From NCBI GenBank assembly GCA_964019055.1, contig OZ025213.1, positions 1,617,269-1,681,268 of the forward strand: 64,000 nt of DNA, read 5' to 3'. The stretch's first letter is position 1. Every line of letters begins with the position of its first letter. This DNA comes from Anthopleura xanthogrammica. Its lineage: Eukaryota; Cnidaria; Anthozoa; Actiniaria; Actiniidae. This document shows, piece by piece, positions 22,954 to 34,000 of this stretch. Made by a program: the position numbers and the translations under genes. Under the pieces are notes generated by a model, which was not told where the DNA came from, made no database searches, and saw nothing but the letters and a program-made list of their open reading frames with translations.

Positions 22954-25449
22954 TGTAGTATACATAAAGAATGTAGAGACTCTCGATACCATTATACCAA
23001 TCATGTACTACTCACTTATGGTTCAAGAGATCTATAGACCCCTTTCATTTTAATGTCATAGCAGCTCAATTTGGAGGACAAAACTGTATACTGTTATTAT
23101 GTATCATTATTTATAACAAAACCATTTTGTATTCCAAAGAAAGCTCAATCATTTGGCTTCCTATTCTGATATCATTTCATTTCTCAATTTAATTTCTTTC
23201 AATAGGTGCTTAATATCTTTCAATTTTCATAATTTTTTTAGAAATAGCTTTGAAAATGATATAAACCAGCAATTCCATCATGGAGGCAATGAACCATTTC
23301 CCTGCCATATCCACAGGAGTCCAGCATGCATTTATTTACTGAAACTTTGGTGCTATGATCAAAATTTGCAGGGAGGGGGCAGCTAATTGTTTTTGAAAAA
23401 CTTTACTTTTGTCACACCTGATTGCGAAAAGCTAAAGTGTTGCTTATGCATTAATGTCACTAGGGATTTCACACAAAAAAGTTACACAGATAAAACTTTC
23501 AACTAGGTCCTTTTACATTGAATTACAATTTAAAAGTTGATTTTAGAATTACATTTTAGAAACTTCCTCTGTTGGGTTAAAGAAGATGAAGATGGGCTCT
23601 GAGCAGGGTAACAAATACCATATTTGAGAAACAATAATACATTTTAATAATACGTTTTTTTCTTCCCAACACCATGTACTTCAAGAAGTATGTCATGCCA
23701 TTTTGCCAATAATTTGTTTAAATGAAATGATGCAATGTTTAGCTGAACCTTAGTGGTTCTCAAAGACATCATATATCTACATCTACATTTATACATCTAG
23801 AGTTAGGATAATAATTATACAAAAAAATATATTTTTCATCATCACATTTGTATTAAAATTAAAGGAACCAAGCTAAGACCAAATAAGTTTACAAAGTAGA
23901 ATTCAATAAAGAAGTAAACATAACTCCATAAATGCACATTTTCTCTACGAGTTCACATATGAATTGGCCATCGACTTTCGGGGTTAAAAATCGATCTTCC
24001 TGATACTTAGTGTGTGAGTTCTGTCATTCTGTTCATGTCAACCATGTGTTTCGAATTAAAAAAAAAAATTCTACGAGTTATGGCACTTTTTCGATTTGGG
24101 TCGATTTGTTGCTGGCAGGGCGGTTTTCTTGTGTTGGAACCGTGCAGAAAACCGATGACTTTTATTATTAATAATTTCTGCGAATCAAAACCAAAACGTT
24201 GCAAAAATATAGAAAAACATTTCATCTTTAAAATATGAAAAGGATTTTGTCTGAACTTTATTTGATCTCTTAAAATCGGTCGAGAAAAATTAGAATCTTT
24301 TCACTTCTCGACAGAGTTAGTGAGACCCGACAAATGTAAAATTTAATTTCTCAAAAGTGGCAACTGACTGAGAGTTGAAACTTATATGCTGAGAAAGGGC
24401 CGGTAAAGATTAAAGTATTAAAATCTGGAAAAAAAATTCTGTAACGTACCTATATATAGCTAAATCCGAGCGCACAAACGGCAGTGAAAGTTTTGAGATC
24501 GAGGAAATCTTGAAGAAACTCCTTCTAAATAGTCAATTCTTGCTTGTAAACATTCATGAGTTATTTTCCAGTGTCGGTTTGCTGCCATTTCACAGTTATT
24601 TGTTGTAGCAACATTTTTAAACGAAGCTTTATACTCCATCAATTAACGATACCTCAGTAAAACAGTACTAGACAGAACGACTAGACACGAAGACAGGACA
24701 AAAGTAAAACCTTACACTTTAATGACGTGTTGTATATTTCACTATTTTACTGAGGGTCCTAGGTCCTGAGGTATCGTTCGAAAACAATATAGAACGCAGT
24801 AATTCAAGATCAACAGTTCTTAAATATATAGAATTTAGAGAGATGCATTTCAGGTATAGTAGTAATAAGTATCGGAGTATTTTTTTCCCTTCCCAGCTGG
24901 CTGGTCAGACATATAGTCGAGTATTTTTGATTTGTTTACTCGTCGCGATTGCATGAGATACAAGCTAGTACGGACTAGTGAGTTTGAGTTCTGCACCTTT
25001 GGCGTCTTGTCGCCTTCTCTGAGTTCAAAGAATACTCCGTTTTTAATTCAAATGCCATAGTATCAAGAACTTGCATTGTGATCTACAATATTAATTCTTT
25101 GAGCAGCATGGAAGACTGCAGTTCAAACCTACTGACTGTTCAGCCTGTATAGCTTATAGGACGATCGAACGCATCCTAGTTAGCTTAAGTAAACCAATTT
25201 CTTTAGCGTAAAAGCTGACATTTTCGTCCATTCTATTAGCATCTTAGATAGGTAAGTTTAAGTTTATCTAAACATAGATACTTTTGAGTGGTTGAAAGAG
25301 CCGATTCTCTAGTTTCCATCTTCTAGATCTAACGGCATCACGCATTGACACAACTACGAATCATCTTTAAAATATACTTCTTCAAACATCTAGCTACCTT
25401 CGGAGCAAGAGATTTTACCCATCATCGACATATATTTTACTTGCCTCCT
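22954..25449. other. Interior of the TIR element without recognisable genes
   Basis: AT-rich. A half-copy of the TAGACCCC MITE family lies at ~23036-23090 (TAGACCCCTTTCATTTTAAT, then CAGCTCAATTTGGAGGACAA). Otherwise there are only short chance frames. The sequence may include captured host DNA; nothing is identifiable. Confidence 0.4.
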
Positions 25450-25850
25450 ACCAGTAGATAATGATATGCACGGGTGGTAAATGGTTCTTACGAGTCGTAC
25501 GAGTGGTACGAGTGGTACGAGTTTTTAGGGCCCCTGTGAGCATGCCAAAATTTATGCAGGCTATACCACAGGGTTCCCACATACTATTTTCACCACCTGT
25601 ACCAGTGGATAATGATATGCACGGGTCGTAACTGGTTCTTACGAGTCGTACGAGTGGTACGAGTGGTCGGGTTTTTAGGGCCCCTGTGAGCATGCTAAAA
25701 CACTTAGTCCATAATTTATACAGGCTATACCACAGGGTTCCCACATACTATTTTCACCACCTGTACCAGTGGATAATGATATGCACGGGTCGTAACTGGT
25801 TCTTACGAGTCGTACGAGTGGTACGAGTGGTACAAGTTTTAGGGCCCCTA
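25450..25850. repeat. Subterminal direct repeats, ~151-164 bp unit, 2.5 copies
   Basis: GATAATGATATGCACGGGT begins at ~25457, 25608 and 25772. Each copy is followed by GGTTCTTACGAGTCGTACGA, GAGTGGTACGAGTGG and GGGCCCCTGTGAGCATGC (the last is GGGCCCCTATGGGC in the third copy). The inverted counterpart occurs once near the left end (20545-20625). Confidence 0.88.
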
Positions 25851-25924
25851 TGGGCTTGCCTATTTTTTAACTATGAAAATAACTAAGTCTCTTAATTATT
25901 CATTTATTCATCATATGACATAAT

Positions 25925-26022
25925 AAATTAATATGCTCGTTTTATGCATACTAATAACTTTCACGACCTGTACGAGTCGTGAAGCAAATTCACCACTCGT
26001 ATCAGGTCGTGTGTATTGGACA
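25925..26022 (-). repeat. Right terminal inverted repeat of the 5.7-kb element
   Basis: Ends GGTCGTGTGTATTGGACA, the exact reverse complement of the left end. Confidence 0.85.
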
Positions 26023-26028
26023 ACCCTC

Positions 26029-26187
26029 GAGGCTTTGCACCATCACGTGATGGCAGCCATGACAGGAGGCAGGAACAATTGAATCTGGTCTAATCTGATT
26101 TACATGAAAAATAATTCAGTGTCCGAGGGGGGAAAGACTTGTTGTGTGTCCTGTCATGGCTGCCATCACGTAACGGTGCAAAGCCTC
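26029..26187. mobile_element. ~160-bp palindromic MITE abutting the large TIR element
   Basis: Arms GAGGCTTTGCACC...ACGTGATGGCAGCCATGAC and GTCATGGCTGCCATCACGT...GGTGCAAAGCCTC are reverse complements over ~38 bp at each end. The first eight bases are identical to the GAGGCTTT on the far left side of the 5.7-kb element, so that element probably inserted in this MITE's left edge. Confidence 0.75.
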
Positions 26188-26455
26188 TGTCAAAAATACT
26201 TACGATATATCAGTCCAAATTTCATGGCATTAAACAGTCACGTGCTGATATATCACTTAGATAACGATCAAATTAAGGCTCTGTTGGATGGCAAACAAAC
26301 TTATTTTGAAATGTTGGATATCACATTAGTAATTCCGCAAAAGTTCAAAATCCCTAAGAAATGTTTTGCCTTCCAGTAACAGTCATTGATATTGTCCTGC
26401 CAAACAATCAGCATTCACACCCTTTCACATTGCAGAAGATGTCGCATAAACAACT

Positions 26456-28839
26456 CTATTCACGAGATGTTCTGCGCAAAAGATACTTGAAAAATTTAAT
26501 TGCAGATTGCAAATTGCTGAAATTCGACAAGATCTCCTTGAGAGATAAAACTATGCGACTAGCTTCAGCATCGGTCAAATTACAAAAAAGATTTACATCC
26601 GGAATAAAAAAGTGCTGAAGCCTTTTCTTTTCAATTCTTGAAATAAGTTGTTTAAAAAACTCGTAGATGATCGAAATTTTTTGTCGACTTTTAAAAAATG
26701 CAGATGTTCTTAGGTGAAGAAAAAGTGTTTTCAAAAAGTACGAACACAATGGTTCCAGAGGTGTCTTGTTAATTTCGTAGATATGTTTTATGATACGATA
26801 GCACTTCTTATCGTCGTCTATTGCTTGTGGCATCAAGAGAGATTTTTCTGCAAGGGAGAAGGATAGACGCCAGTACCGCGGGTTCATATTCGTCGATTTT
26901 GGCACAACATGGCAGCCTTTGGATTGAATTTCGTCTATCATTTTCCTATTGGGCCACCTTCTGTACTCAGCACCCCAACGACGAGCATTTGAGGGCCATG
27001 TTGGCACCTCAATGCTTAAAACAATGTCAACATTTATGACATCACGGTTACAAATGAACGTTACGTTTACTGCTGGTCCCTTGATAGTAGGCTCCTCAAT
27101 TTTGACTGGGCCTTTAAGTTTTTGACAGCGCCTGCTTATTAGATTTCTGAAAAGACTAACGATGAGGTGAGAAGATAAGACATGTCCAGCTCCATTTGGA
27201 CTACTAGTGAGCAAATCTTCCCAACATTTGGATTTATCTTTGTGACTTTGATATTGCAGGTATGCGAATCCATTTAAATGTGGAGTTGCTCTTCTAATGG
27301 GGCAAACTTGGACTTCAAAGCACTTGAAAACATCATTGCCTTTTAGACAAACCATGAAGTCGAACTCGTTTGGTTTGCCAACTTTAAGTTTCTCATAGTA
27401 GCTGCCTGAATAAATGAGCGAGAATGAGACAAATTATATGTCATCCAAAATTAGCATGAAACATTTGAGGTGATTATGAAGGTTGCGTGTGCATCAAAGT
27501 GCGTATCACATATTAATCATGCATAAGAAAGAAAGTAGTAATACCAAAGGGAATGACTATGGTTTAACTGTCAGTGTTACGAAGTACTGTGGCGTATTTC
27601 AGTGTGGCGATTGGCAATTACAGTGCGGCTACTGAAACCGGGGCAACTTAGACAAGTTGAGCCAATCACAATTGAGGAAGAAAACAATCGATTGCACGTG
27701 CACGTGACGTCAGTGCAGCTCAATTTGGAGGACAAAACAAAAGAATTTCAATCTCCTGAGAATGATTGGAACCTATTGTGTTCTCCTCCAAATGCACCCT
27801 TCTCAACTGTGAAATTATCTTGAATGCGAGGCTAACATGGAACACAAAAGAAATGCCACAAATTCCATCGAGGAAAAGCGAGATTTCTTTTGTGTTTCAT
27901 GTTAGCCTCGCTCCAAGATCATTTTAAGAAGGGTGCATTGAGGTGCAATGCGACGTGCTGCAAAGGGGCCAAAGGGTAATAGCTCAAACATGCATGTACA
28001 CTGATGCACACATGCATTCTATATCATTTACCTGCTCTTAAGATATCGAAGGTAAAACGATCATCTAATTCATGGATCTTCATGATAATTTCTTTTTCCA
28101 CAACACTCTTGATAAACTCTGCCTTCTTGGAAATGTCGGCCATTTTTAACGCACACTTGACGTCATACAAGTCTGAAATAGTTTTCTCGAGTACTTTAGA
28201 ATTATGCTTAGCAGTTGTTTGCGGTCTTATGCCCACCGGTCGTACTGTAACTCTTTTTTTCCTTCCTCGAAGTTTTTCAACCGGTTTTGGAAGTTCTGTC
28301 GTCCTTTCTGGAATATATTTATCACCAGGAATTTTTCTTGCTTGTAGCTTTGAAAAATCCGATACCTCTGTTTGTCTCAAACTTGGTTGTTCCTTTTCTA
28401 CTTTGCTTGGAATCTGTGGTCTAGCAACTCTTTTCCTTCGACCTTGTACTTCATCTTTTCTATCTGGAGGTTGTTTTATATCAGTAATATCACAGTTTGG
28501 AGTTGTCAAGATAAGGGATTTTTGTATTCGTAGAACGTCTGAGCCACCTTTGACGCATTCCTTTCTGTATATTTCCTTCCTCGTAACTCCTTGTACTTCA
28601 TCTCTTTCCCGCTCTCTCGGTCTTCTCAGTTTTCCCTCCTCAAAACTGCTTTTGAATTGTACTGCAACTTCTAGAGGGTTCGAGGGACCTTGTGATCTGA
28701 CATCTCTAGTTCTGACGCGAGATACAGTTGTTGTTGTGGTAGCACTGTCCAAATTGGGTGCTGGATGGCCCAGTTTGGGTCTTGCCCCTCTCGGTTTGCG
28801 AGTTTTACTCTTGAGCGCATTGCTGCCCCCAACTGGCAT
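26456..28839 (-). CDS. cGLR: cGAS-like receptor (Mab-21/cGAS nucleotidyltransferase), 2 exons
   Basis: Exon 1 is 28839-28032 (donor GTAAAT) and exon 2 is 27405-26456 (acceptor TTCAG). The phase-1 junction makes the Gly of the GS motif, giving 585 residues. Residues 1-~215 are a disordered basic tail (many R/K/P) containing DEVQG twice. Residues ~220-270 fit the cGAS spine helix. The core begins GSYYEKLKVGKPNEFDFMV, with GS at 270-271 and acidic E283/D285; the third acid is D396 in VDIVLSIEVPTWPS. WRLSFSLAEKSLL (448-460) and PLCSYFLKTLFLH are standard Mab-21-fold signatures. Family members bind foreign nucleic acid and make cyclic dinucleotides or trinucleotides that activate STING-type receptors. 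After WRLSFSLAEK there is no HxxxxxCC-type cluster, so the zinc ribbon of vertebrate cGAS is missing, as in many invertebrate cGLRs. The fold and active site are sure; ligand and product are unknown. Confidence 0.88.
27698..27975. mobile_element. TAGACCCC-family MITE in the cGLR intron, carrying a nested palindrome
   Basis: The left part has GTGACGTCA and GCAGCTCAATTTGGAGGACA, then CTCCTGAGAATGATTGGAAC. The right part ends GACGTGCTGCAAAGGGGCC. These match the family copies at 34897 and 35266. The middle is interrupted by an independent inverted repeat (27826-27911: GCGAGGCTAACATG / CATGTTAGCCTCGC), indicating insertion into insertion within the 626-bp intron. Confidence 0.7.
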
Positions 28840-31073
28840 GAATAATCTTCAACTGCACACTTGCACCAAGAAGAGTATCAGAGCTACAACAGTACAATAC
28901 AGAGTGAGAATCAAAATGTTTTTGCGATGGCACAATTCATCAAATCGTTTTTTTCTTATTTAGAGAATTACTGCTTCTAAAAACGAGTTCTACGGACTAG
29001 TTTCTCTTAAAGTTCAGTCTTGCAGTCACTCAGACAGCCAGCAAAGAAATAATTACCTGCGCATCCTACGTACACAACCCAGCCTCTTACGGCATTCAAT
29101 GATAAATCTATATTTAACGCATTGTTTGTTAACCCCGTGGCGGGCTGATCAATCATGCAAATCCGTGACTCGGGTAACATTTCTTTCGGTTCATTGCGTT
29201 GTTCTCGTATCTATAGCCATTTATCAACAGCATATAGCAAGGAAAGACCAATTCACATTTAAATCTCTGATATTTTACTCATTATTTACTAAGCATTTCA
29301 AAATTCTTTATTGTTCAGCTAAGGCGTGGTAGGGAAGAACCCTAGTGAGCTTTCACTTTCAAAGGCTTTAGTGGTTGCTCCCACGCATATCATTTTAGAA
29401 ATTTCCATGTCTGTCAGGCAGAATATGACGATTATGTTTCAAGGTGTTTGCACTGAATTATATCACCCGTGTTATTATAACCCTGATTTCGTTATATATT
29501 GAAAATTAAGTTTTTCAGGAGAGCTTTACATAAATCAAATTATTCTTAGAAAGGAATGCTAAAAACCCTAGAGATACTTCTGAGTTAGAGCTAAAAAAAA
29601 TCAAAGCCCATTTATCGAAGATCTCGATTAAAATTATTCAAATGATTTAGAGCAACAAAGCAGGTACGAGAAAACACGTGAAGTCTAAAAAATAGGATTT
29701 CATCGCGGAATCAAGTTCTTGTCGTTCGAGTCAGCAACTAATCCTGGGGTATCACTAAATATCGTAAAGGCTGCGATCTGTGGTTAGTGCCGAGTTTTGA
29801 ATGAATGGAATAAAGCTTTAACAGTAGTCTATAGTATTCTCCTTTCGAAACTTGGCACGCTAAAAAGAAACCAAAATATCTGTTTGGTAATCGTTGTTTA
29901 TCGGATTAGTTAGCCAAGACGACGTATTTTTATCCGAACTCGAGTCTGACTATGAAGTCTTTAGTTAAATATGACCTAATGAAACTGAAATTTTTCATTT
30001 ACTTACCAGAGAACCAGAGGTCTTTTGACAGACATTTGTGGAAGCCGAGCGAGCCTCTTGTTCTGAGAAATACGGAAGTAGGTAAAAAGTGACGGAAATA
30101 GAAATCGGGGGCTTTTCTGGCATGAGAGAAAATTTAACTAAGGAATGGTGGAAATCGGACTGCCGGAATATCCCCTGGGAAACCAGGCTACTATCGGGCT
30201 ACCTGTGGCAAAAAAGAACGCACAGCCAACCCAAAAGTAAAAATTAGATCATTTATCAAAATATCAAAATAATATCGTAGTCGTAAAATCAGAAATTTCT
30301 AATTTTTATGAAATGAAATTAATGATAATAGCTTTCCCTTGAAAAACAGGAGGGGAATATTTTATAGAATTATTACGTCATGACTGTCGAGGGATATCCC
30401 CTCTCCTAAACTGCGAGCAGTCCCCCTATATTTCCCCCGGCTATCCCGGCTCTCCGTGTTTATTCTTTGGTGTTCATGAATCGCTGAAGACATGAGTTAT
30501 AGTCCCGTTGCAGCACATCGGAATGCAGCTCAATAATAGGTTCAGGAGATTGTATTTTTTTTTGTTTACTTCAAATTGAGCTGCTCTGACGTCAAGTGAA
30601 AGAGATGTATTTAGTACACTAGTAAAATTTATAGTCATGTGAGAAAGACAGCTGTTGGCCACCTCTATAACACGTTCATACGTGCTGTAATACATGGCTT
30701 CCGGATCAAGTATCAAAATCTACCTTTCATGAAAAGCATTCTGTAAATTTTATCAATTCTGTTAAGATTTAGCACTAGTCTTACCATCACGAGAAAAATA
30801 TGGTATCTTTTCTACAACTTTTTCCTTGAAAAAAAATATTGGATGCCACACTTAGCCGGTGGATGACACTGCGTGTAAGCAAACGTAACTGTGGCTTATA
30901 ACCATGCAGAGTTACGGGCCAATAACACTGAAATCATGTGGTTTGGAGTCATGTTCAAATCACATGACCTTTGAAAACGGAAACGAAACCAGATTAACCC
31001 ATGCAAACATCGTCTGTTGTTCTCACTCACTGACCAGTGCTGGAAGCTGACTGTTGATTCCTCGTATAAAAAT
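28840..31073. other. Intergenic region between divergent cGLR and ACP7
   Basis: Both genes start outward from this 2.2-kb region, so both promoters must lie here. It is AT-rich with no extra gene. A degenerate TAGACCCC-family MITE occupies ~30490-30606 (GTTGCAGCACATCGGAATGC ... TTCAAATTGAGCTGCTCTGA). Confidence 0.45.
30490..30606. mobile_element. Degenerate TAGACCCC-family MITE copy
   Basis: GCAGCACATCGGAATGCAGC at the left and CAAATTGAGCTGCTCTGACG near the right match, in the same inverted layout, the intact copies at 34897-35032 and 35266-35394. The loop is T-rich and diverged. Confidence 0.6.
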
Positions 31074-34000
31074 ATGGCTGCGATTTTAGACTTTTACGGT
31101 CTAGTTTTGGTGGTAAATCTGACGTTTATCTCTAAAGATGTGGTCAGAGGACAGCCAGAACAAATCCATATGGCATTCACTGGCGTATCGAGTGAAAGAA
31201 TCGTCAATTATGTAACGCAGTCGCAGGATGTTGTGTTCAAGACCGTAGCGTTGTACGGGAAAGATTCAAAACAACTAGATAAGAAATCAGTTGGAAAGTC
31301 GTACCCGTATCATCTACCAGAGAACCAAGAACTTGATTCTAGACATCATAGGAATTTGACCATTCACAATGTGAAGGTAGGTGTTCCTAAGTCAGAGAAG
31401 TAGAAATATTTTCTCGCTGGTGGCAAAACAATTCTAGTTTTTGCGGCCTTGACATACGTAGTAGTATCAGTATGTTTAAAGTTGCGGTTTATTGCTGAAA
31501 TTAACCAGTATACGCGGCTGAAGGATATAAATAAAGAATGCACTCACTGGTGACATTTGTAATTTTAATTTTGAAAACTAAGTACCAAGATGATTTATGA
31601 GGGGGAGGGGAGAGGGGAATTATACAGAATTCAAAAGTGACCTCAGTACGCGGGAGTATAGAGTATTCCAATGGCAACCATTTCCCGATTTTTTTCATTT
31701 ATCACTCGGACCTTTGCTATTAAACCAAGGCCAATGCGACCTGCAAGTGTAATGATATGCTCCGGATAAAAATTTATCTAGGGAGGGAAAAAGAAAACGG
31801 AGCAAAAGAAAAGCGAGTTAATCAGCAAACATTGAGCCGTAATGACAAAGCCGCCTGGCCACAGGCCAACAACAAATTCGACACTCACTTTGTATTTTTC
31901 TTACAGTTAACGAATTTGGAAGCCAACACAAAGTACTATTACAAGGTTGGAGATCCCGACCATGACCTTAGTGATGTATTCTCGTTTTCCACTGACGAGA
32001 ATAGCTTGATATATGCGGTTGGTATTTCAAAATTTCATCACAAGTTGAAGCCCTCTTGTCTGGAGCTTCCTCTATCCTCCCTTACACGAGAAACCGCAGA
32101 CAGAATTTATTGTCAAGGGATTCTGAAGGGACAGATCAAATGAGCTAATTGTGTAGATCAGCCCGGCCCTGAATGTTACAATTCGTGTGCCCCAGAATAA
32201 GGAATTTCCCAACTGTATGATGTATTTATGTAGAAAAAATGGCACTTATTACCCTTTGGCCCCTTTGCAGCATGATTAAAAATAGGGTTCAAAGTTCAAA
32301 AGTTCAAAATTGAAAAAGGCGTTTATCAGTTTGATTGATGAACTATACCCTAATTATTTATGCTCATAGCTACTAAACGGGAGCCAGGGGAGGGGTAGGG
32401 CAGGGCAGGTTGGCGCACAGTTTGTTTAGTACACCAAGCGAAGGAAGCCAACATCCCGGTATTAAAATGAATGTTTTATTAGATTTACGGTGACATGGGC
32501 TATAAAAATGCAGTTTGCTTACCGCTGCTCAAAGACGAAGCTAAACAAGGAAAAATCCATGCTGTTCTCCATGTGGGAGGTGAGACAATCACACGTTTGA
32601 CTCTATCCCTGAAAAAAAACAAATGAATCAGCAGATATCAGAGTTACACTCCATTAATCATTACTTCAGTCAAACAATTGCAACAAGTCGAGGCATTTGG
32701 GTCAGTTTCTATACATTTACTGTATTTTTGAACCAAATGCCTCGACTTCAAACGATTCAATGGAGCTAGTGTAATTCTAATGTCTGTTATCAATGTAATT
32801 ATTTTATTATGATCTTTGTTCATTTCCTTTTTAGATTTGGCGTATAATTTTTACGAAAAACACGGAGCTACTGGTGACGAGTGAGTTGGTTCTAATGACT
32901 TATATGCTCGTTATTATTACGAACTTCTATTAGAATTTCGTGAATCAAATGTTCCCCTCACAACAGCTTCTTTATCCTGCAGGTTCATGAATTCTATTCA
33001 GCCAATCGCAACTCTAGTTCCATATATGGCGCTTCCAGGAAATCACGAGGTAAGTGTCCTCACTGTGCGCATGCGTTGTCAATTCAATATCCCTTGTCAC
33101 TCGTCGACAACAAAATTATCTGGAGCTAGTGAATTTCAGTTACAAGTGAATTTACTGCATGGATTGACTGATAATAATTAATAATTGCATTCTACAGCAC
33201 CGCTACAACTTCAGTCACTATGTCAACCGCTTTTCCAATATGGAGTTCGGCGTGGGCGAAAACAGTGGCAGTGGCACAAGTCTATGGTAAGTGTGGTAAT
33301 TCAACAAGCCTCATCGCGAGGCTCGGAAGAAGTACTGTTTGCAAAATTGTAAGGAATGAGATACGTGGTCTAAAATGGGTAAAACATGAAGCCCAAGATA
33401 AATAGGTCCAAACAGGGATGCAAGATGGCATGAGCGAATTCATCACCAGAAACAGCCCGAGTTCCTTTGCGCTTAATTATCGAGTGCCCCAAAACCTTTC
33501 CGTGCGCTTGATAATTTAGTTGTAACAAAATAAATTTTGGTTGGTCGATAGGTATAGTTTTGACGTCGGACTCGTACATTTCGTTGCCTTCGACACTGAA
33601 GTTTACGATTATTCCTCAGATGACGTAAGTGTTACTATATCAAACCTTTATCAGATGTCATTTTAAAAAATCTTTCGCGAGATGCTGATTTATTCTGTTT
33701 CTTTGTAGGGTCAAATAGCAAGGCAGTTGAACTGGCTAGAGCAAGACCTTGCTACGGTACGTTTTAAAATTATGTTATTGTTGGAGGGAGCAAGAGCAGT
33801 AGAGACAAAACTTTTCTCGAAAAAAAAAAATAACGAAACCGAAAACTGCATGGCGCACTTTTTTTGGCTGGACCGAGGAATGAAAAGAAATGACTGAAGT
33901 GGAACGAAAAGAAGAGAAGTCAGAGAAAACGGGAAAGGAAAGAAAATATAAGGAAGAAATCAACTGCGAAAGCTTTGTCGAATTTAGCCAGCATGGCAAG

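Larger units (their letters stand above)
20313..26028. mobile_element. 5.7-kb non-autonomous TIR DNA transposon (candidate 8-bp TSD GAGGCTTT)
   Basis: The left arm 20319-~20420 (TGTCCAATACACACGACCTG...GCATAAAACGAGCATATTAA) is the reverse complement of the right arm ~25925-26022, with few or no mismatches over ~100 bp. Both arms contain the same palindrome CACGACTCGTACAGGTCGTG. Subterminal (CTCGTACCA)n repeats, with TTACGACCCGTGCATATCAT and ATCCACTGG, lie inside each arm in inverted orientation (left 20545-20625; right 25450-25840). GAGGCTTT occurs outside both ends (20305-20312 and 26029-26036), each separated from the matching arm by 6 bp, consistent with an 8-bp target duplication as made by hAT- or P-like transposases. 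No transposase frame is present. Confidence 0.75.

Noticed and set aside
28004..28963. Plus-strand 319-codon frame
   Set aside because: It is antisense to cGLR exon 1, with Leu/Ser-rich composition typical of a shadow frame. The minus strand has the family motifs and splice sites.
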